Origin: AWTP1-13 sp963820375
GTDB taxonomy: Bacteria > Pseudomonadota > Alphaproteobacteria > Rhizobiales > Hyphomicrobiaceae
DNA length: 64,000 nucleotides
Assembly (NCBI GenBank): GCA_963820375.1
Contig: CAWFZX010000016.1
Location: 329,889-393,888 of the forward strand
Reading direction: 5' to 3'
Both the position numbers and the translations under genes were made by a program. Of the stretch, positions 30,906-40,893 are shown one piece after another. Below the pieces are notes generated by a model. The model saw only the letters and a program-made list of their open reading frames with translations. It did no database searches and was not told where the DNA came from. The stretch's first letter is position 1, and every line of letters starts with the position of its first letter.

Positions 30906-31787
30906 TCAACGGATCCCGAGCGATCCCAGAGCGCGCTGCACGTTGCGGACCAGGGATTGTACCACGACCGGCGGACGTGAGTCTGCACGGCGGGCGGCGT
31001 GGCGGCGGCGCGGTTGGGTGAGGCCGACGGGCGGCAGGGGGCCCGTTTGGCGCGATGATCGCGGCGAGCGGGCGTCGTCATCGAGCGCCGGCGCGGCCGC
31101 GCTCACCGGTTTAACGACGCTGATGGGTTGAGGTTCGGGCCGGGACAGCACGCTTGCGGCAGCGGCGGCGGTGGCCGCCGAGCCGACGATCAGGGGCGTC
31201 GACTTTTGGGTCGTCTCCGCGTCGGCCCGCGCCGGGACAAGCGACGGCCTGGCGGCCTCTGTCGTGGTAGCACTTTGAGCGCAGGCGGCATGTATTTCCC
31301 GCTGATCCGTCGGGCAGGGGCTGCACACGCTTTGCGCATGGCTCTGCACAAGCTTCAGCCCGACGACATCGGGCTCCTCGATCGGAAGCTTGGCATTGAC
31401 GCTTTGGGTAAAGCGCCGCATGGCTTGCCGGGAAGCGTTGCTCCAGGCGCCATTGAGGTCGCCGTCGTAGCAGCCGACCCGCTTTAGTTCCTTGTGGAGC
31501 TCGCGCACAAGCCCAGAGCGATCCGAGGCGCGCGGCAGGGCCGCTTGCGCCTCAACCGCCTTGCCTGTTGCCGGACGTGGTGGGACCACAACGACGACCC
31601 CCTCGTCCGGCATGGGTGCGGGCCAGCCTCGCGTTTGGTGCAAGAGTGCGCCAACGCCTACCCAACCCAGGATCGGTACAATGACCAACGCTTTGTACAA
31701 GACGCGGGCCCCCTGCCGCCAACAACGGCTCGCCCAGAAAAACCCCGAGTTGGGGCCAAAGGAAGGCGAGGCGAATTTTTGCCACAT
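30906..31787 (-). CDS. Membrane-anchored protein with a peptidoglycan-binding-like domain
   Basis: A 293-residue protein with one membrane segment (LYKALVIVPILGWVGVGALL, about residues 30-49) and a periplasmic region. That region contains ELHKELKRVGCYDGDLNGAW and SRQAMRRFTQSVNAKLPIEE, a helical repeat resembling PG_binding_1 that I know from many Hyphomicrobiales hypothetical proteins. Four or five cysteines follow the domain. The C-terminal 150 residues are Ala/Ser/Pro/Arg rich and probably disordered. No enzyme motif is visible. The start at 31787 has no striking ribosome binding site. Confidence 0.62.
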   Translation of the reverse strand: MWQKFASPSFGPNSGFFWASRCWRQGARVLYKALVIVPILGWVGVGALLHQTRGWPAPMPDEGVVVVVPPRPATGKAVEAQAALPRASDRSGLVRELHKELKRVGCYDGDLNGAWSNASRQAMRRFTQSVNAKLPIEEPDVVGLKLVQSHAQSVCSPCPTDQREIHAACAQSATTTEAARPSLVPARADAETTQKSTPLIVGSAATAAAAASVLSRPEPQPISVVKPVSAAAPALDDDARSPRSSRQTGPLPPVGLTQPRRRHAARRADSRPPVVVQSLVRNVQRALGSLGIR

Positions 31788-32378
31788 GCGGCGGGCCGCG
31801 CCAAGATCAGGAGGCCTTAGGCGGCGAAGTCGCCAGCTCTGACCTGCCTCCCCTCTGTCTTAGCCGCCCCGGCATCGGGGGAAGGGGTGCAGGAGCCCGT
31901 GCGGCAACGAGAATGCCGGTGGCGCATTCCCCGGTCGGCGGCAAAAGAGCAGGTGCCCCTGAGCCCGCTGCAAGGGCGGCAGTTTTAGGGGGCTTGCCGG
32001 TTCGGCGCTTTCGCCGGATCGGCTGGCATGCCGAGGCCATTGTCCGACATCGGTGGGAGGCGATGTCGGCCCTGAAAGGAAGGCAGCGGTTGGCCTGATG
32101 GGCGCGCCGCCATGTCCGAAAGGTCCATCACGGCGCAGGAGCGCTGCGATGTTGGCGAAAGCGGCTGCCCGAAGACCAGAGCGAGGGCCTCCTCCCTTTG
32201 CGCTGGCTTAAGGCTGGTGCAAGGATTTTTTGGCTCACCTGCGGGCCATGCGGCCCTTAGTCCAGGGCGTTGTTGAGGTTGGCCCTCGGTAGAAACGCTG
32301 CCTTGGATGTAATGGGGTTGTCGCGCTACACTGCCGGCGTCGATGAGCTGACCGGCCGCGCCCGCAACGGAGGATTGT
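31788..32378. other. Region upstream of the TRAP permease genes, no gene seen
   Basis: About 590 bases without a convincing gene. TRAP operons of this type normally begin with a dctP binding-protein gene, and none is visible here. A possible promoter for dctQ is TTGGAT (32303) and TACACT (32327) with 18-base spacing. GGAGG at 32369-32373 is the likely ribosome binding site of dctQ. Confidence 0.45.
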
Positions 32379-32436
32379 TTGAAAAATTGGCTCAACCTTA
32401 GCCGCGCTATCGACCGGTTTAATACGCGCGTCGGCC
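32379..32436 (+). pseudogene. Displaced N-terminal segment of the TRAP small permease
   Basis: A TTG at 32379, five bases after GGAGG, opens a frame reading MKNWLNLSRAIDRFNTRVG. This is the standard cytoplasmic start of this DctQ type. It runs out of frame with the membrane part at the GGCC of 32433-32436; removing one base joins it to MIFAWAILIAVIVSAVNATV. Confidence 0.65.
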
Positions 32437-32988
32437 ATGATCTTCGCCTGGGCAATTTTGATAGCGGTGATCGTGAGTGCCGTGAATGCCACGGTTCGTA
32501 AGGTTTTTGATACCTCCTCGAACTCGTGGCTTGAGCTGCAATGGGTGTTGTTTGGCGCAGTGTTTTTGCTCTGCTCGCCGTGGACGTTGCTCTCCAACGA
32601 GCATATCCGGATCGACATCGTCAACAATATGTTTTCGAAACGCGTACGCGATGCGATCGACGTATTCGGCCACGTTTTTTTTCTGATGCCAATGGCCGCC
32701 GTTGTCGCCTACCTGAGCTGGCCGTTCTTTTGGCTTTCCCTGCAACAAAATGAGCAGTCGACCAACGCGGGTGGACTGCCGGTGTATCCGTCGAAGTTCA
32801 TCATTCCCGTCGCCTTCACTCTGCTCCTGGTGCAAGGCGTTTCGGAAGTGATCAAAAGGATCGCGGTCATGCGCGGTCAGCTGGCGGATACGACCTCTGG
32901 CGGCGGGCATCACGCAGCTGCGGAGGCGGAGGCTGCCAGGGTGATAGAAGCGGCCAAACAGGAATTGGAGAACCGCGGCCCGACGTGA
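32437..32988 (+). CDS. TRAP transporter small permease (DctQ)
   Basis: The four-helix membrane subunit that pairs with DctM in a sodium-driven, binding-protein-dependent carrier. In 183 residues the segments AWAILIAVIVSAVNATVRKV, ELQWVLFGAVFLLCS, FGHVFFLMPMAAVVAYLSW and FIIPVAFTLLLVQGVSEVIK are visible, with WLELQW and LSNEHIRIDI as family landmarks. The intact frame begins at an ATG at 32437, but about 19 conserved N-terminal residues lie in another frame upstream (separate entry). So the gene may be frameshifted, or translated from the internal ATG without its N-terminal tail. dctM follows after 59 bases. Confidence 0.87.
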   Translation: MIFAWAILIAVIVSAVNATVRKVFDTSSNSWLELQWVLFGAVFLLCSPWTLLSNEHIRIDIVNNMFSKRVRDAIDVFGHVFFLMPMAAVVAYLSWPFFWLSLQQNEQSTNAGGLPVYPSKFIIPVAFTLLLVQGVSEVIKRIAVMRGQLADTTSGGGHHAAAEAEAARVIEAAKQELENRGPT

Positions 32989-33047
32989 GGTCGCGCCGGC
33001 ACTGTCATCCCCCCTAACGTGCAACACCGTCCACCGGAACCCCTCAG

Positions 33048-34823
33048 ATGGCTGAATTCATTGCGCACAACATGGCACCGATCATGTTTGCGGCGCTCGT
33101 CGTTTTCTTGTTGCTGGGCTATCCGGTCGCTTTTTCTCTGGCCGCCTGCGGTTTGATCTTTTTCGTCGTCGGCGTCGAACTGGCACCGTTGTCGCACGGC
33201 GAGATCACGCTCTCTTGGCCGCTGCTGGGCTCACTGCCGCATCGGCTCTACGGCATCATGAACAACGATGTGTTGTTGGCGATACCGTTCTTTACCTTGA
33301 TGGGTTTGGTGCTCGAGCGCTCCGGCATGGCCGAGGATTTGCTCGATACCATCGGCCAGTTGTTTGGCACCGTCCGGGGCGGGTTGGCTTACGCGGTGAT
33401 TTTTGTCGGTGCCCTGCTCGCCGCCACCACCGGCGTGGTGGCCGCCTCCGTGATCTCGATGGGCCTGATTTCGCTGCCGATCATGCTGCGCTACGGCTAC
33501 GACCGGCGGGTCGCTGCCGGCGTGATCGCGGCCTCCGGCACCTTGGCGCAAATCATCCCGCCATCGCTGGTTCTGATCGTCATGGCAGATCAGCTCGGGC
33601 GCTCGGTCGGCGACATGTACGAAGGCGCCTTTATTCCCGGCATCGTGCTGGCCGGCCTTTATGCCAGCTATGTGTTTATCGTTACGCGCATCGATGCCAA
33701 GGCGGCTCCGGGTCTGCCGCCGGATGCCGTTGGCTTTCGCAAACCGAACGGCGGGCGTGGCTTGCCATCGCTTGCCATTCTGGCCGTCGTGTCCGGCACG
33801 ATCGGCTATCTGTATCTGCGGACACTGACCTACCGCGGTGCCGATTTCGTGGTGCTGACCATGGCCGTGGGCATCGTGGTGGCCTTTACCGCGGCGGTTG
33901 TGAACTGGATCCTCGATAAGGTCACCGGGCTCAGGTTTCTCTCGCCGCTCGCCCAGCAGGTCACCTTTGTGATGGTGCCGCCGCTGTTTCTGATTTTTCT
34001 CGTCCTGGGCACCATTTTTATCGGCGTGGCCACACCCACCGAGGGAGGCGCCATGGGAGCGTCAGGCTCAATCCTGCTGGCGATCTTCAAACGCTGGCTC
34101 GATGGCAATCCCAACCGTTTCAACATGGTGCTGCTGAGGTCGGCGGTGGAAGCGACGGCCAAGCTTTCGGCGTTCGTCGTCTTCATTCTGATCGGGGCGC
34201 GCATCTTTTCGCTGACCTTTTATGGCGTCAACGGCCACCTTTGGGTCGAGCACCTGCTGACCTCGCTGCCGGGTGGCCAGCTTGGCTTCTTGGTTTTTGT
34301 CAACGTGCTTGTGTTTCTGCTGGCCTTCTTCCTGGATTTCTTCGAGATCGCCTTCATCATCATTCCGCTGCTTGGGCCGGCGGCCGAAAAGATGGGCATC
34401 GACCTCATCTGGTTTGGCGTCATCCTCGGCGTCAATATGCAAACCAGCTTTATGCATCCACCCTTTGGATTTGCTCTTTTCTATCTGCGCTCGGTGGCCC
34501 CCAGAGAACCCTTCAAGGACCGCGTCACCGGTCTCATGACGCCTCCCGTAACGACGGGGCAGATTTATTGGGGAGCGGTGCCCTTCGTGGTGATCCAATG
34601 CATCATGGTGGCGCTCGTGATCGCCTTCCCCGCCATGGTCATGCACTACAAATCGGTCGGGCAAACCACCGATCCGAGCACGATCGAAATCCAACTGCCG
34701 CCGCTGGGGCCAAGCCCATTTGGGCCCGGAGGCCAGTCCTCACCGTTTGGAGGACCATCCGGCCTGTCGCTGCCGCCACCGCCAACGTTTGATCTCGGCA
34801 AGCCGCCGGACATAAAGAACTAA
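33048..34823 (+). CDS. TRAP transporter large permease (DctM)
   Basis: The transport-path subunit of a TRAP carrier, probably for an organic acid or related anion; substrate unknown. The 591-residue product is longer than the usual roughly 430. Typical DctM segments are FAALVVFLLLGYPVAFSLAA, NDVLLAIPFFTLMGLVLERS, ATTGVVAASVISMGLISLP, GTLAQIIPPSLVLIVMADQL, GVATPTEGGAMGASG and FEIAFIIIPLLGPAAEKMG. An extra stretch (residues about 230-300) with additional membrane segments lies between the two halves. The last 50 residues form a Pro/Gly-rich tail (SPFGPGGQSSPFGGPSG). No dctP is found in the window, so the binding protein must lie elsewhere if the carrier works. Confidence 0.94.
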   Translation: MAEFIAHNMAPIMFAALVVFLLLGYPVAFSLAACGLIFFVVGVELAPLSHGEITLSWPLLGSLPHRLYGIMNNDVLLAIPFFTLMGLVLERSGMAEDLLDTIGQLFGTVRGGLAYAVIFVGALLAATTGVVAASVISMGLISLPIMLRYGYDRRVAAGVIAASGTLAQIIPPSLVLIVMADQLGRSVGDMYEGAFIPGIVLAGLYASYVFIVTRIDAKAAPGLPPDAVGFRKPNGGRGLPSLAILAVVSGTIGYLYLRTLTYRGADFVVLTMAVGIVVAFTAAVVNWILDKVTGLRFLSPLAQQVTFVMVPPLFLIFLVLGTIFIGVATPTEGGAMGASGSILLAIFKRWLDGNPNRFNMVLLRSAVEATAKLSAFVVFILIGARIFSLTFYGVNGHLWVEHLLTSLPGGQLGFLVFVNVLVFLLAFFLDFFEIAFIIIPLLGPAAEKMGIDLIWFGVILGVNMQTSFMHPPFGFALFYLRSVAPREPFKDRVTGLMTPPVTTGQIYWGAVPFVVIQCIMVALVIAFPAMVMHYKSVGQTTDPSTIEIQLPPLGPSPFGPGGQSSPFGGPSGLSLPPPPTFDLGKPPDIKN

Positions 34824-34979
34824 CGGGCCCAAGGGGCGTCCCGTCGCGACCGCTTCGGCGCGCTCGGGGCACGTCGGCCGTTGCCAGAGCAAACGATCGG
34901 GCAAAGCCGCCGACCAGGCCTTCGTTTGGCGATCGCGGGCCCCCCGGGGGCAATGGCATTGCTTGTGAGGGCGCAGCCA

Positions 34980-35402
34980 TCAGCTGGGCGCGCTTGGAGC
35001 GGCGGGCGGCGGTTCGTCGTGCGCGCAAGCGCGTTCGACCAGAAGCACGGTTGCCTTTGCCGCCGCCACCTTGACCTCGGCGCCACACGGAAGATCCGGG
35101 CCCTCCACCTGCCAGAGCGTATCGCCGACCCGCACGCGGCCCCGCCCACCTTCAATCGCCTCCGCCACAATCAAGACGCGGCCGATCAATTGGGCGCTAC
35201 GCTGGTTGAGGTCGGGCTGATCGCTTTTTGAGACGGCCGGGTGCGCCCAGACGAAGTCGATGGCGATGTCGGCGATGATGGTGGCGAGCCCCGCCAGCAA
35301 CAGCCACCACCCCATCCGCTCGCCGCCGGCGAGGCGAAACGCCCCGACGAGGCAAAGTCCGGCGCCGAGCCAAGGCAAGGCCAGGCTGATGGTCGCCAGC
35401 AT
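34980..35402 (-). CDS. NfeD-like protein, second tandem copy
   Basis: A 140-residue protein with two membrane segments (LALPWLGAGLCLVGAFRLAG, WWLLLAGLATIIADIAIDF) and a C-terminal OB-fold domain. The segment VRVGDTLWQVEGPDLP closely repeats one in the preceding gene product. NfeD proteins partner with SPFH proteins in membrane microdomains, and an SPFH gene lies two genes upstream. The start is uncertain: ATG at 35402 leaves a 25-base gap to the upstream stop, while the frame is open to 35495 inside the neighbour. Confidence 0.75.
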   Translation of the reverse strand: MLATISLALPWLGAGLCLVGAFRLAGGERMGWWLLLAGLATIIADIAIDFVWAHPAVSKSDQPDLNQRSAQLIGRVLIVAEAIEGGRGRVRVGDTLWQVEGPDLPCGAEVKVAAAKATVLLVERACAHDEPPPAAPSAPS

Positions 35403-35427
35403 CCAGGCAAAAACGCCGGGATCCTGT

Positions 35428-35886
35428 CTATGCCGAGCCACGCTCAACGACCAAAATGGTTCCTCGGGTGGCGGTGACCTTGACCCAGGTGCCAACGGGC
35501 AGATCCGGTCCCTCGGCCTGCCACAGGGTGTCGCCGACGCGCACCTTGCCGCGACCGTTCTGGATGGCCTGTTCGACGATCAACTGACGGCCGATATATT
35601 GCTGACCACGTTCATTGAGATTGGGCAGGTCGCTGCGGGCCACATCCGGCCGCACGTAGCGCCGCACCCAGAAGACGGTTGCCACGGCCAGGACGCCAAA
35701 AGCAATGACCTGCCAGGGCCAGGTGATACCGGTGAGGAGGGCCAGACCGCCGACCACGATGGCGGCGATCCCAAACCACAGAAAATGGACACCGGGGAGG
35801 AACGTTTCCAAGGCGAACAGAATGGCGCCGAGAATGAACCAGTTCCAGGCACCGAAGCCGGAGAGGAAGGAGTACAAGGAGGGCAT
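35428..35886 (-). CDS. NfeD-like protein, first tandem copy
   Basis: A 152-residue protein with membrane segments (WNWFILGAILFALETFLPGV, LWFGIAAIVVGGLALLTG, WQVIAFGVLAVATVFWV) and an OB-fold tail (KVRVGDTLWQAEGPDLPVG). It is probably the partner of the SPFH protein encoded 42 bases upstream on the same strand, as in YbbK/YbbL-type pairs. The ATG at 35886 matches the family start; an upstream open stretch to 35925 adds non-conserved residues. Its similarity to the next gene points to local duplication. Confidence 0.87.
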   Translation of the reverse strand: MPSLYSFLSGFGAWNWFILGAILFALETFLPGVHFLWFGIAAIVVGGLALLTGITWPWQVIAFGVLAVATVFWVRRYVRPDVARSDLPNLNERGQQYIGRQLIVEQAIQNGRGKVRVGDTLWQAEGPDLPVGTWVKVTATRGTILVVERGSA

Positions 35887-35928
35887 TTTGTTTTGTCCTG
35901 GCCGCGCGCGCTGGAGCGCCCGCACACG

Positions 35929-36918
<990 letters not shown>

Positions 36919-37076
36919 GAAAAAACCTGCCGTCCAGAGTTGCTGGCTATTTAAGCGTGAACTGCGGCAAGTTTTAGGGTAGGAAGGCAAAGGAGCGGTA
37001 AATGACCGATTAACGGATAATAAATTCAGCAGCATTTTCAGCTGTTAAGACTGCGTTGGCAATTGCCGCCAAGCTT

Positions 37077-38123
37077 TCAAATCCAGCCGCCTAATTCCCG
37101 GCGTACGATCTGTTCAATGACGAACATGCCAAGCGCGCTGTCGTTGAGACAGGGCACGACGGTAAAGCTTTCACCACCGTTGGCCAGGAACACGGCGCGA
37201 TTTTCCATGTCCAGCTCTTCCAGGGTTTCAAGGCAATCGGCGGCAAAGCCAGGGGCGATCACCGCCAGGCGCCGCACGCCAGCCTTGGCGAGACGCTCGA
37301 CGGTTTCGATGGTTGCGGGCTCCAGCCAGGCATCGCGGCCGAACCGTGATTGAAAGGTCGTGTGCCAGCGCTGCGCGGGCCAGTTCAATTTCGCGCGCAG
37401 CAATCGAGAGGTCTCCTGGCAGTGCCTGGCATAAGGGTCGCCCAGCTCCACGTTGCGCTTGGGCATGCCGTGAAAGGAGACCAGCACGCCTTCAGGCTCC
37501 TGGTCGAGCCCGGCGATGCTCTGGCGCAGAGATTGTTGCAAAGCCTCGATGTAGGCTGGATGGTCGTAGTAGGGCGGGACGACGCGGACGGCCGGCTGCG
37601 ATCGCAGTTGCATCAGGACACGGAAGGCCTGATCGCAGGCACTGGCGGTGGTGGCGGCGGCATACTGCGGATAGAGCGGCAGGAGCAAAATCCTGTCGCA
37701 GCCGCGCTGTTGTAGACGGGCGATCCCCGAGCCGGTCGACGGATTGCCGTAGCGCATGGCCCAATCGACGACGATGCCATCTTGCGCCAGGGCGGCCGCC
37801 AGCTTTTCGCTTTGCGATCGGGTTATGGTTTTGAGGGGGCTTTCATCGCCTTGCCGATTCCAAATCTTATCGTAATCCTTGCCCTTTCTGGCGGGCCGAA
37901 ACGGCAGAATGACGAGATTCAAAATCGGCCACCACTTGAGGCGCGGGATTTCGATGACGCGCGCATCGGACAGAAATTCATTGAGATAACGGCGCATGGG
38001 CCAATAGCTGGTGGCGTCGGGAGTGCCGAGATTGAGGAGCAGCACGCCGATCTGGCCACGCCGCGCGACGGGGTCGACGGGGCCAGCCGCTTGCAGAGAG
38101 CCTTGCGCGTCCGGCGCGTTCAC
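37077..38123 (-). CDS. hemH: Ferrochelatase
   Basis: Inserts iron into protoporphyrin IX, the last step of protoheme synthesis, at the inner membrane. The family core starts at IGVLLLNLGTPDA and includes YRP-like VSFHGMPKRNVELGDPY with the catalytic His, RWHTTFQSRFG, and PGFAADCLETLEELDMENR with the metal-path Glu residues. I chose the GTG at 38123 (348 residues) because TGAGG lies about six bases upstream; the frame stays open to a TTG at 38180. It follows ugd on the same strand after 74 bases; that pairing has no obvious functional logic. Confidence 0.93.
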   Translation of the reverse strand: MNAPDAQGSLQAAGPVDPVARRGQIGVLLLNLGTPDATSYWPMRRYLNEFLSDARVIEIPRLKWWPILNLVILPFRPARKGKDYDKIWNRQGDESPLKTITRSQSEKLAAALAQDGIVVDWAMRYGNPSTGSGIARLQQRGCDRILLLPLYPQYAAATTASACDQAFRVLMQLRSQPAVRVVPPYYDHPAYIEALQQSLRQSIAGLDQEPEGVLVSFHGMPKRNVELGDPYARHCQETSRLLRAKLNWPAQRWHTTFQSRFGRDAWLEPATIETVERLAKAGVRRLAVIAPGFAADCLETLEELDMENRAVFLANGGESFTVVPCLNDSALGMFVIEQIVRRELGGWI

Positions 38124-38197
38124 TTGGGGCCTCACTGGTTCTAGCCGGGCGCATCGGGCCGGCAGCGGCGCTAGCGGCAAACCTGCGCCAGTCGACG

Positions 38198-39520
38198 TTA
38201 GTCCTCCTTGCGCGCCGTGGCCCGACCCACACTCACATAGGTGAAAGCCTGGCGCGCCATTTCTTCTGGTCGATAGATGTTGCGCAAATCGACAAGGATG
38301 GGGTTTTTCAGTTTTGCGCGCACCCGATCAACATCAAGCGCACGAAACTCGTCCCATTCGGTCAGGATGACAAGGGCATCGGCGCCGTCGGCACAGGCGT
38401 AGGGGTCGCTGGAATATTCGACATTGTCGAGCAGGCTTTTCGCCTGCTTCATGCCGGCCGGGTCGTAGGCGCGTACTTTGGCCCCGGCGTCCTGCAGCGC
38501 CGTGATCACGGCGATCGAGGGCGCATCGCGCATGTCATCGGTGTTGGGCTTGAAGGTCAGCCCCAGCACCGCGATCGTTCGGCCGCGCACGTTGCCGCCG
38601 CAGACGTCGATCACTTTGCGTGCCATGGCGCGCTTGCGCTGATCATTGACGGCGATCACGGTCTCGACAATACGGCTCGGTACGCCGAAGTCGTGCCCGG
38701 TCTTCATCAGGGCCATGGTGTCTTTGGGAAAGCAGGAGCCGCCGAACCCGGGCCCGGCGTTCAAGAACTTGGCGCCGATTCTGTTGTCGAGGCCGATGCC
38801 GCGCGCCACGTCCTGGACATCGGCACCGGTCCGTTCGCACAGATCGGCGATCTCGTTGATGAAGGTTATTTTCGTGGCCAGGAAGGCATTGGCCGCATAC
38901 TTGATGAGTTCGGCGGTGCGTCGGTCCGTGAACAACATCGGTGCCTGATTGAGATAGAGCGGGCGGTAGACGTCCGTCATCAACTTGCGGGCGCGGTCGT
39001 CTTCGGCACCGATGACAATGCGGTCCGGGCGCTTGAAATCGCTAATCGCCGCCCCCTCACGCAGAAATTCCGGGTTGGAAACGACGGAGAACGACAGCTG
39101 CGGCCGCGCCTCTGCAATGATGCGGGCCACCTCGTCGCCGGTACCGACCGGCACCGTCGATTTGGTCGCAATCACCTTGTAGCCATCGACCGCGGCGGCG
39201 ATGTCCCTCGCCGCTTGGAAGACATAGGTCAAATCGGCGTGGCCGTCACCGCGTCGCGATGGCGTCCCCACGGCGATGAAAATGGCCTCGGCCGTATCGA
39301 CCGGTGTGCTGAGGTCGGTGGTGAACGACAGCCGCCGTTCGCGCACGTTCTTGGCGACCAGATCGGCAAGGCCGGGCTCGAAGATCGGAATTTCGCCCTG
39401 CTGCAGGGCGGCGATCTTGCCACTATCGTTGTCGACGCAGGTGACGATGTGGCCAAAATCGGCGAGGCAGGCCCCCGAGACCAAGCCGACATACCCCGTG
39501 CCGATCATTGCGATGCGCAT
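38198..39520 (-). CDS. ugd: UDP-glucose 6-dehydrogenase
   Basis: Oxidises UDP-glucose to UDP-glucuronate with two NAD+, for acidic envelope polysaccharides. The 440-residue product shows the NAD fold MIGTGYVGLVSGACLADFGH, the STVPVGTGDEV block, VVSNPEFLREGAAI, the Lys of KYAANAFLATKITF, the nucleophile Cys in PGFGGSCFPKDTM, and the C-terminal GLTFKPNTDDMRDAPS. It belongs with galU and galE in UDP-sugar supply, although it is about 11 kb away from them. Confidence 0.97.
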   Translation of the reverse strand: MRIAMIGTGYVGLVSGACLADFGHIVTCVDNDSGKIAALQQGEIPIFEPGLADLVAKNVRERRLSFTTDLSTPVDTAEAIFIAVGTPSRRGDGHADLTYVFQAARDIAAAVDGYKVIATKSTVPVGTGDEVARIIAEARPQLSFSVVSNPEFLREGAAISDFKRPDRIVIGAEDDRARKLMTDVYRPLYLNQAPMLFTDRRTAELIKYAANAFLATKITFINEIADLCERTGADVQDVARGIGLDNRIGAKFLNAGPGFGGSCFPKDTMALMKTGHDFGVPSRIVETVIAVNDQRKRAMARKVIDVCGGNVRGRTIAVLGLTFKPNTDDMRDAPSIAVITALQDAGAKVRAYDPAGMKQAKSLLDNVEYSSDPYACADGADALVILTEWDEFRALDVDRVRAKLKNPILVDLRNIYRPEEMARQAFTYVSVGRATARKED

Positions 39521-39680
39521 GCCTCGTGTCCCTCAAAGCGTCGGATCGTCGGGTTGGCTTGGCGACGACCGGCCAATGCGTTGCGGGTGCTACCCGCGCA
39601 CAGCGTTTGCCTCAGCTGGGCGTTGGGGCCACCCAAAGGCGACTAGCAAACGCCCCCGTCACATGCAACCTCAACCTGGC

Positions 39681-39724
39681 GACTGGCCCCGCCCCGGGCC
39701 GGCCCGGCCGCTGCGGGGCCGGTC
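39681..39724. repeat. GC-rich inverted repeat between ugd and the CHAD gene
   Basis: GACTGGCCCCGC and GCGGGGCCGGTC pair over 11 of 12 positions around a GC-rich 20-base loop. It lies just downstream of the CHAD gene stop, before the ugd start region. It may act as a terminator stem for the CHAD gene, but no U-tract is present. Confidence 0.4.
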
Positions 39725-39761
39725 GCGCACGCCGCGCGCGCCCCAGTCTTGAGACCGTCGT

Positions 39762-40808
39762 TCAATCGGGCGGCCGTTTGCGGCTCTGCCGCCGAGTGGC
39801 GGTCTTGCTGGAGGCGGCGCGCAAGCCTGGCGTGCCGGGGCGCGCGAGGCTGCGCTGGCTGGCCGCCCTTCGTGCCGGGCTTTGCAGTGGCTCTCGGGGG
39901 GGAGGCAACAAGCTCGTGAGCTCCTCGGCTGCCTGCCAATAGCGCACGATGCGCTTGGTGAGTTGGCGCGGACGGTCCGCATAAAGGCGCTCGCCATGCG
40001 GCTTGGCGATGTCTCTGATCTGGCGCTGGCAGCTGAGGCAGGCCGCCGTCAAGGCGGCCATATCCTCCGCCGAGAGGTCGGCGCTGCCCGTAGCCTGGGC
40101 AAACCCAAGCAGCACCGAGAGATCGTGATCCTCGCCCAGCAAGCGGGACAGTTCCTTGGCTTCGGCCGCGCGCGCGCCGATGCTTTCGGGCCAGCTGCGT
40201 GCCAGCAATTGCATATGGCGCCAATGCGCTTGCGTGGCTTTGCGCCAATTGTGGAAGGCTTCATCGGTCTCGGACGCGTAAGCGTCTTGAAAGGCGCGCC
40301 GCGCCTTGCGGTAGCTTTGCTGCAATCCCTGCGCGATGACTTGCAAATCCGTGCGGCGAAGCCGCTCGGCGGCGAACAGTTTTTCGGCGCTGCGCAAACT
40401 CGTGGTCACGCTGCGATTGGAACCGGACGCGACCGCGGCATTGGCCTCGCTGCGTGAGTGGGCAACGCAGCGTCGCAGGCGGTCTGCCACGCCCTTGGGC
40501 AGGCCGCCGGCGCCGTTCTCGAGTTTGGACACGGTGACGACCATGACGTCGAGGTCGCGGCTGCGGGACAGCCGCTGTCCAAGCTCGGCGAGCTGGCGGT
40601 TGCTTTGCTTGAACCAGGTCTCGCCCAGTGCGGGCCGGACCAGGCGGAGCATGGCGCGCAACCGCTTTAGCGATCGGCGCGCATCGTGCACGGCCGCGGC
40701 CCGGTCGTCATGCCGGCCAAGCGCAGTGCGCGCGATTTCAATTTGCTCCAGCGCAATGCGGCGCACCTCCAGTGCCAAGTGTGCTTTTAGCTTGAGACGG
40801 TACGCCAT
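39762..40808 (-). CDS. CHAD domain protein
   Basis: A 348-residue helical protein of the CHAD family, which binds inorganic polyphosphate through conserved basic residues. Characteristic patterns are AVHDARRSLKRLRAMLRLV near the N-terminus, LSRSRDLDVMVVTV, AFHNWRKATQAHWRHMQLL, and AKELSRLLGEDHDLSVLLGF, with the histidine and arginine ladder expected of the family. It stands alone without the CYTH domain or polyphosphate kinase gene that often accompanies it. The C-terminal 50 residues are basic and low complexity. Confidence 0.9.
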   Translation of the reverse strand: MAYRLKLKAHLALEVRRIALEQIEIARTALGRHDDRAAAVHDARRSLKRLRAMLRLVRPALGETWFKQSNRQLAELGQRLSRSRDLDVMVVTVSKLENGAGGLPKGVADRLRRCVAHSRSEANAAVASGSNRSVTTSLRSAEKLFAAERLRRTDLQVIAQGLQQSYRKARRAFQDAYASETDEAFHNWRKATQAHWRHMQLLARSWPESIGARAAEAKELSRLLGEDHDLSVLLGFAQATGSADLSAEDMAALTAACLSCQRQIRDIAKPHGERLYADRPRQLTKRIVRYWQAAEELTSLLPPPREPLQSPARRAASQRSLARPGTPGLRAASSKTATRRQSRKRPPD

Positions 40809-40893
40809 ACGGAGAAAATGGGCTGGCTATGCGCCGCGCCTGCTCATCCCATGCTGCCATTGATCAAAGGTGTCATCACGCCAACACGCATCG

